A DNA stretch of 50,175 nt from assembly GCA_004293365.1 (NCBI GenBank), contig RDYN01000068.1, forward strand, positions 1-50,175. Direction: 5' to 3'. The position numbers were made by a program, and so were the translations under genes. This stretch comes from Oscillatoriales cyanobacterium (GTDB lineage: Bacteria > Cyanobacteriota > Cyanobacteriia > Cyanobacteriales > Microcoleaceae). The notes under the pieces were generated by a model. The model was not told the DNA's origin. It saw only the letters and a list, made by a program, of their open reading frames with translations, and did no database searches. Shown piece by piece: positions 45,117 through 50,175 of the stretch (its first letter is position 1; every line of letters begins with the position of its first letter).

Positions 45117-46610
45117 CTAGTTTAATGTTCCGGGCGGCGGTGCTACAACATCTGCCACCATATCAGGTATTCCCGGGCGATAGTTAAATTTGTCAGTTAA
45201 ATTTTTTCTACCAATCAGCAAATAAGTTGTCATTGCTCCTTTGCCTTTAACATTAATTTTACCGCGTTTTTCCAAGACATACTTATCGCGGAGCAATTCA
45301 TAGGTAGAGTTGCTAACTTGAATTTTACCGGGAAGTCCTTGGGATTCCATGCGGCTTGCTGTATTGACAGCATCTCCCCACAAGTCGTAAATAAACTTTT
45401 TAGTACCGATGACACCGGCGACAACAGGCCCGCTATTAATTCCAATGCGGATATTCAGAGGTACACCGGATTCGTCGCGAAATTTCATAATTTCTTGCTG
45501 CATTTCTATAGCCATTTCGGCAATACATTCTGCATGATTTGTAGATGGAAGTGGCAAACCGCCTGCTACCATATAATTGTCGCCGATCGTCTTAATTTTT
45601 TCTAAGCCGTATTTCTCGCTCAAGCAATCGAAAGCCGAGAATACTTCGTTCAGCAATTCGACTAATTCTTCGGGAGACGTGCGCGAGGATATTTTGGTAA
45701 AGCCGACAATATCCGCAAACAGCACCGTCACCTCGCCAAATCCATCTGCAATATTGATCTGACCTTGTTTTAGGCGATCGGCAATCATTTCAGGTAAAAT
45801 ATTTAGCAATAAACGTTCCGACTTTTCTTGTTCGGCGCGCAATATCTCCTCAGCTTGTTTCCGCTGTGCGATTTCCTTGTAGACTCGTTGAAACATTTGA
45901 TTGAAGGCGGCCATAACTTCTCCCAACTCGTCATCGCGCTTGACGGATAGAGAGTAGAAATCAGGTTTTTCTCGATCTTTGCTCAAAGCGACTCCCGCAG
46001 CGATTAAGTCATCGCGCAGTCTCAAGATTGGTGCAATTACTGTCACTCCTAAAAAAAGCATAGTTACAGAAGTGACAAATGCTGATATAATAATCACAAG
46101 AACAGCAATGCGCCCGATAAATGCGTAGAGTTCTGGTTGAACAGTGGAAGCATCGTGTCGCAAAATTAAAATGTAATCGCCTCCCAAATGTCGCTCTGTC
46201 CAAGCAATATCGTAGCGTTTTCCTTCCAAACTTTTTTTGCGAACTATACGGGCAATTTTTAGTTTTTCCCAATCAATTTCTGGCGGTTCACCAAGTGTAT
46301 ATATGAGCTGACCGTCAGCTTGGTAAATAGATACTCCTAATACTACTTGAGAATCCTTAGTAATATTTTTGACTTCTTCTTCCAAGACAGTGCGATCGTA
46401 AATATCTTGTTTGAGCAAAACCTCTAGGGAATCCACCGTCGCCCGAGATACCTGTTCGAGTTGAGTTAAAAGTTCATTTTCGCGCCGAAAATAAGAGGGA
46501 ACTAAAATAATTCCCTCTATGACAAGAATGCTAGCAAATACCCACAAAGCTATTTGCCTAGACAAGCGAGATTTGAAAAACTCCAAAAATGATAAAATTC
46601 GCACTGACAT
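45117..46610 (-). CDS. Membrane-bound class III adenylate cyclase with HAMP domain
   Basis: A 497-residue sensor cyclase. Two membrane helices (near 19-40 and 170-195) enclose an extracytoplasmic sensor domain. A HAMP-like segment, a coiled coil (AEQEKSERLLLNILPEMIADRLKQG) and a class III cyclase domain follow. Metal-binding Asp residues lie in LFADIVGFT and IGDNYM. The Lys in KIKTIGD and the Asp in YDLWGDAVN point to ATP rather than GTP. The Asn and Arg in VNTASRM complete the active site. The start is the ATG at 46610. A paralog lies directly upstream. Confidence 0.88.
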   Translation of the reverse strand: MSVRILSFLEFFKSRLSRQIALWVFASILVIEGIILVPSYFRRENELLTQLEQVSRATVDSLEVLLKQDIYDRTVLEEEVKNITKDSQVVLGVSIYQADGQLIYTLGEPPEIDWEKLKIARIVRKKSLEGKRYDIAWTERHLGGDYILILRHDASTVQPELYAFIGRIAVLVIIISAFVTSVTMLFLGVTVIAPILRLRDDLIAAGVALSKDREKPDFYSLSVKRDDELGEVMAAFNQMFQRVYKEIAQRKQAEEILRAEQEKSERLLLNILPEMIADRLKQGQINIADGFGEVTVLFADIVGFTKISSRTSPEELVELLNEVFSAFDCLSEKYGLEKIKTIGDNYMVAGGLPLPSTNHAECIAEMAIEMQQEIMKFRDESGVPLNIRIGINSGPVVAGVIGTKKFIYDLWGDAVNTASRMESQGLPGKIQVSNSTYELLRDKYVLEKRGKINVKGKGAMTTYLLIGRKNLTDKFNYRPGIPDMVADVVAPPPGTLN

Positions 46611-46705
46611 AAAATTTAGTCTTCTGCAAAGGGCTAATTTAGGACATAGGAAAAGAAACTGGGTTTCTCGCAATAAATTTTGGGTTGGTCAACCAAGCAA
46701 CTGAT

Positions 46706-46856
46706 CGGACGGTGGTTGAAACCGCGGCTAGACAAACGAAGTCCGGATGGTGCGCGGACTGAAGAAAGAAGATAGCGTAATTTTAACCGCCCCGTCTTCA
46801 ACCCGCGCACCATCCGGGTTTTGTTTGTGTAGAAGCGGTTTCAACCGCCCGGTCTT
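46706..46856. repeat. Family B element (MITE-like), copy 3, inverted orientation
   Basis: In reverse complement this is nearly identical to 13282-13425, including the GGATGGTGCGCGG arms. It lies between the two cyclase genes. The rest of 46611-46893 has part of a GAAACTGGGTTTCT word near 46655 and no gene. Confidence 0.88.
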
Positions 46857-46893
46857 CTGAGATAGCAGACTCCTTAATCTAATGATAAACAAA

Positions 46894-48369
46894 TTAAACC
46901 AAAACTGCGCTGACTAATCGGCCTGCCAGCAAATAAGTATTCATATCGCCCTTACCTTTGACATGGATAATTCCTCTGTCTTCAAACAGATACTTATTTT
47001 GCAAAATATCGTAAGTTGATTGTGTGACTTGAATGGCGCCGGCAATTCCGTGGGATTCCATGCGGGATGCTGTATTGACGGCATCGCCCCAAAGATCGTA
47101 AATGAATTTTTTGGTGCCAATAACTCCCGCAATCGCAGGTCCGGTATTGATGCCGATGCGGATGTTAATTCCTGCATGGTGTTTGGCATTAAATTTGGCT
47201 AATTCCTCCTGCATATCTAAGGCCATTTCCGCAATACTTTCGGCGTGGTTGCTGCTGGGATTTGGCAAACCTCCAACTACCATGTAAGCATCTCCAATTG
47301 TTTTGATTTTTTCCAAGCCGTACTTTTCTGTCAAATCATCGAAGGCGGAAAAAATTTCGTTGAGAAAAACGAGCAATTCTTCGGGAGATATTTGTGCTGA
47401 AAGTACGGTAAAGCCGACGATATCGGCGAACAAAATCGTGACTTCTGCGAAGCCGTCAGCAATGCTGCTGTGACCGTCTTTTAGCTTGGCAGCAATGGAT
47501 TCGGGTAAAATATTGAGCAGCAGGCGATCGCTCTTTTCTTGTTCTTTGAGCAATTCTACATTAGTTTCTTGCAATTGTGCCGTGCGTTCCCTGACGCGCT
47601 GTTCTAATTGTTTAGCATTTTGGCGCAACCTGCTGAGAGCTAAAGTTAATCCTGTTATCCCTAAAATTGAAAGTCCAGCTAACAGTAAAAACAGGTCTTT
47701 CAGTCCGCCGCGAGTTTTTTGAGTGATGGTTTCTAGAGGTTGAGTTATTTCTAATATCCCGCGCACGTCTCCCACTTTCCAGTCTTTTTTAGGACTGTCG
47801 CGGTTAGTGTTGTGACAGTTAACGCAGCTAGGAGTGAGAATATCTGCCTCGGCATATCGAAATGCTGGTTTGCCGCGAAAATCCTCACTGCGGAAAAATT
47901 GTCCCGTGGGATTTTGCGTCAAATAGGTAATAGCTTGCCGTTCAAAATCATCTCGGACACCACCTTCTTCTCGCCGCCAAGGAAATGGGTAGTCGCTGTA
48001 GAGACGAACTGATACTTCAGGATTTTTTTTGGTGATATGGTTGCCGAGTTCTATTAAGAAGGTGGCAGGTACGGGAACTGTTGCTTTTGTTGATATTGGG
48101 TTGTAGTCGTGGGTAAAGTTAATCGATTTAGCGGTGTTGAGAGGACTGATAACATCAGAACTGTAAAGGGTGCGGGCTTCTTTAATAGCTTGGGCGTAAA
48201 GAGTAGCATTTTGGAGGGCTTGCGCTTGTATTAGGGTAGAGGAAAGACGAGACATATTTGCCATCGCTACTCCTACGCCTACACAAAATAAAATTGTCAC
48301 CGCAAGCAGAATTCGCTTGTAAATTAATTGGCTGATGGCAGCCAGACTGCGAGAAATCAACTTGTCCAT
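46894..48369 (-). CDS. Membrane adenylate cyclase with a c-type haem sensor motif
   Basis: A 491-residue cyclase. A membrane helix (near 16-40) is followed by an extracytoplasmic DUF3365-type domain that contains the covalent haem motif CVNCH, in the context DILTPSCVNCHN. After a second helix, a coiled coil and class III cyclase domain follow. Its active-site residues (LFADIVGFT, KIKTIGDAYM, YDLWGDAVNTASRM) match an adenylate cyclase. Redox or gas sensing through the haem is inferred from the motif. The ATG at 48369 follows GAGGA; one at 48414 would add 15 residues. Confidence 0.87.
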   Translation of the reverse strand: MDKLISRSLAAISQLIYKRILLAVTILFCVGVGVAMANMSRLSSTLIQAQALQNATLYAQAIKEARTLYSSDVISPLNTAKSINFTHDYNPISTKATVPVPATFLIELGNHITKKNPEVSVRLYSDYPFPWRREEGGVRDDFERQAITYLTQNPTGQFFRSEDFRGKPAFRYAEADILTPSCVNCHNTNRDSPKKDWKVGDVRGILEITQPLETITQKTRGGLKDLFLLLAGLSILGITGLTLALSRLRQNAKQLEQRVRERTAQLQETNVELLKEQEKSDRLLLNILPESIAAKLKDGHSSIADGFAEVTILFADIVGFTVLSAQISPEELLVFLNEIFSAFDDLTEKYGLEKIKTIGDAYMVVGGLPNPSSNHAESIAEMALDMQEELAKFNAKHHAGINIRIGINTGPAIAGVIGTKKFIYDLWGDAVNTASRMESHGIAGAIQVTQSTYDILQNKYLFEDRGIIHVKGKGDMNTYLLAGRLVSAVLV

Positions 48370-48594
48370 GCTATCCTCAAGTTTGAGGTTCGATATTGAT
48401 TTTATTTTATGCACTACTAAGATAACACTGCTTTGTCAGAGTGTTTTACTGTAAAACAAGACTGGAGATTGCCAGGGATGGTTAATTCTTGTTTACCGCA
48501 AGTGTTTCGCTTGTCCGTAAAAGTACCCATGGGTTTATAGTAGTTCGCGCACTTTTTGCTCGATCTCGGTTAGGATAGCAATTGTAGTCTATGG

Positions 48595-49353
48595 TTGGCG
48601 ATCGTGAATTCTGACTCTACTGTCTCACCTGCACAGAACGAAATTTTTCCGGGAGAAGTTTTCGTCAATACTGCGGATTTTGATACAGGCATTCGGCGAC
48701 TTTTACCGAAATATGACGAAATGCTGGATGTATTAGCAGGCTGCATTGCTAGCACCAACCACCGCATTTTAGAACTCGGCTGCGGTACGGGGGAACTGAG
48801 TTTAAAAGTTCTGCAACGCTACCCGTCGGCCGAAATTGTTGCTGTGGATTATTCGCCGCGAATGCTTGATTTTGCCCGCGCCAAAATAGAGTCGGCAGGA
48901 TACGCAGCCCGGTGGACTGGCATAGAATTGGATTTTGGAGAATGGGCGAACAATCCAAATGTTTCTGGATTGGGGGATAAATTTAATGCTGGCATTTCAT
49001 CTCTGGCAATTCACCATCTTGAGGACGAAATGAAGCTGAAATTGTTTCAACGGATTCGCGAAAGTTTAAATGCTGGCGGCTGTTTTTGGAATGCCGATCC
49101 TGTTTTGGCAGAATCGGCAGTAATGAAGGATATTTATCAAGCGGCGCGGGAAGATTGGGCGCTAAGTCAGGGGGAAACTTTAGCAGCAATTCGCGCTGGT
49201 GTGGGGACGAGTGTGTCTTACGGGTATTCTAATCCCGATCGCCTAGCGACACTTGCGACACAGTTGGAAATGCTGGCAAATGCTGGATTTGAGACTGTGG
49301 CAGTTCCTTGGAAATACTGCGGTATGGCGGTGTTTGGGGGATTTGTTCATTAA
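48595..49353 (+). CDS. Class I SAM-dependent methyltransferase
   Basis: A 252-residue methyltransferase. Motif I is RILELGCGTGELSLKVL and motif II AEIVAVDYSPRMLDFA, with a motif-IV-like NAGISSLAIHHL. The C-terminal part (YSNPDRLATLATQLEMLANAGFETV) contains the segment common to UbiE/Coq5-like and tRNA-modifying families; the substrate is not clear. The start is uncertain: TTG at 48595 or GTG at 48604. Nothing notable is seen in the divergent gap 48370-48594. Confidence 0.82.
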   Translation: MAIVNSDSTVSPAQNEIFPGEVFVNTADFDTGIRRLLPKYDEMLDVLAGCIASTNHRILELGCGTGELSLKVLQRYPSAEIVAVDYSPRMLDFARAKIESAGYAARWTGIELDFGEWANNPNVSGLGDKFNAGISSLAIHHLEDEMKLKLFQRIRESLNAGGCFWNADPVLAESAVMKDIYQAAREDWALSQGETLAAIRAGVGTSVSYGYSNPDRLATLATQLEMLANAGFETVAVPWKYCGMAVFGGFVH

Positions 49354-49399
49354 TCAGGAGTAAGGCAAAAGAATGGTTTGACAAGCTACTGATAGCGGT

Positions 49400-49423
49400 A
49401 AGGTGCGCAGTGCGCACCCTACA
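49400..49423. repeat. GGTGCGCAGTGCGCACC hairpin unit
   Basis: A single copy of the short hairpin found in tandem at 14173-14437 and alone at 28043. The rest of 49354-49584 shows no gene. Confidence 0.75.
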
Positions 49424-49584
49424 GATAGAGTTTATGCGTAAGTCCTATTAGTAAAAAAAGCCGTCCTGCTATGTAGGGTTCAACCTCAGCACCTTACGGG
49501 TTAAATCAAGATGGTAGTTAGTATTTTATGTTACTAATTTCGGCGGTATAAAATCTATAATACTGTCAGGATTGAGGAAACAAA

Positions 49585-50083
49585 ATGACTGCAACTGCGA
49601 TTAAAAGTATTGATTGGGATGCTTTTTGTTCTGAACTGTCGGGAGTCGAAATAATTCGCGATCGCGCGCAAGTTGTCAAGCTATCTCCAGACTATTATCA
49701 CTTCAGTCCTGTTTTGCAACCTATCTTAAGTAATAAAACAGGAGATTTAGTAGTTCGTCCCGCCAGCGAAGCCGAAGTTTTGCGCGTAGCGAAAGCCTGC
49801 GTCAAATCCCAGATTCCGCTAACTGTTAGAGGTGCGGGAACGGGCAATTACGGGTAGTGCATTCCCTCAATGGCGGTGTTATTCTAGATACCAGCAAAAT
49901 GAATAATATCCGCTGGATCAAACCGGGTTTGGCTTGCGTGGAACCGGGGGTGAAAATGTCGGTTTTCGACAAAGCAGCGCGAGAATCTGGTTGGGAATTG
50001 CGGATGGTTCCTTCAACTTACCGCACCGCAACGATTGGCGGATTTATCGGCGGCGGTAGCGGGGGAATTGGTTCGATTACTTA
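49585..50083 (+). pseudogene. N-terminal part of an FAD-linked oxidase, broken three ways
   Basis: Reads as the FAD-binding domain of a glycolate-oxidase/D-lactate-dehydrogenase-type enzyme. The first part is VVRPASEAEVLRVAKACVKS then TVRGAGTGNYG. A TAG at 49856 follows, where CAG is expected, and the frame shifts by one just afterwards. The second part reads GGVILDTSKMN, WELRMVPSTYRTATIGGF and IGGGSGGIGSIT, up to about 50083. After that the gene sequence ends and unrelated DNA begins. The C-terminal half is absent from the window. Confidence 0.85.
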
Positions 50084-50175
50084 GGGCTTGCCGAAAAAGC
50101 CTAAAACCTTTACAGAGAAAGACTTTGACTGGTTTGAACGCTCCGCGTGTGCAAGCTTATGAGCTAAAATCTGTC
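50084..50175. mobile_element. Probable end of an insertion sequence
   Basis: Where the oxidase gene breaks off, the DNA becomes GGGCTTGCCGAAAAAGCC and continues to the window edge. Cyanobacterial insertion sequences often start with GGGCTTG-like ends. The rest of the element, and hence proof, lies outside the window. Confidence 0.4.

Overview
The window is chromosomal DNA from a cyanobacterium, most likely a filamentous Oscillatoriales-type organism (Microcoleus/Phormidium-like; the genus is an inference). The signs are the very frequent HIP1 octamer GCGATCGC, dense families of short interspersed and tandem repeats between genes, a three-gene set matching the filament-integrity/septal-junction genes fraC-fraD-fraE, and cyanobacterial families such as AAA-WD40 fusions, HicA/HicB pairs, Uma2 proteins and twin class III cyclases. 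No tRNA, rRNA or CRISPR array was recognised.

Layout. 0.5-5.4 kb: an AAA-ATPase/WD40 protein and a sensor histidine kinase. 5.5-9.9 kb (minus): pdhB, secD, secF and a small membrane protein, i.e. pyruvate dehydrogenase E1-beta and the SecDF export motor. 10.0-12.1 kb (minus): a HicB/HicA toxin-antitoxin pair and a NACHT NTPase with a membrane segment. 12.4-15.8 kb: an SH3-domain protein, a VanX-like D-Ala-D-Ala dipeptidase and purB. 16.0-20.7 kb: an unstable accessory patch with a lone HicB-like protein, a C5 DNA methyltransferase interrupted by an in-frame stop, an antitoxin/PIN-toxin pair, a fossil of a second methyltransferase copy, and a membrane-protein gene broken by an 11-bp loss inside its own 54-bp repeats. 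20.9-24.2 kb: a YebC regulator, a histidine phosphatase and a duplicated methyltransferase pair. 24.4-27.9 kb: a lone TnpB gene and an SLBB polysaccharide-export protein. 28.2-31.3 kb: a hydrolase remnant, a possible toxin/immunity pair, LarE and a Uma2 protein. 31.4-34.0 kb: fraC-fraD-fraE. 34.2-37.8 kb: a duplicated CobO-like P-loop protein and an RTX-type calcium-binding protein. 38-42.4 kb: remnants of a DUF6883/DUF4926 pair, then CsbD, DUF167, DJ-1/PfpI, a membrane protein, an SDR protein and a methyltransferase. 42.6-45.0 kb: bioA-bioB, biotin synthesis. 45.1-48.4 kb: two paralogous membrane adenylate cyclases, one with a c-type haem motif. 48.6-50.2 kb: a methyltransferase and an FAD-oxidase pseudogene apparently cut by the end of an insertion sequence.

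Core metabolism and cell envelope (pdhB, secDF, purB, bioAB, fraCDE, the polysaccharide exporter) alternate with small conflict-type modules (HicBA, antitoxin-PIN, possible toxin/immunity, NACHT, DNA methyltransferase) and with genes in visible decay. Several decayed genes can be explained by single identifiable events, such as an 11-bp deletion or one nonsense change. The intergenic regions carry at least five repeat families, three of which look like miniature mobile elements.
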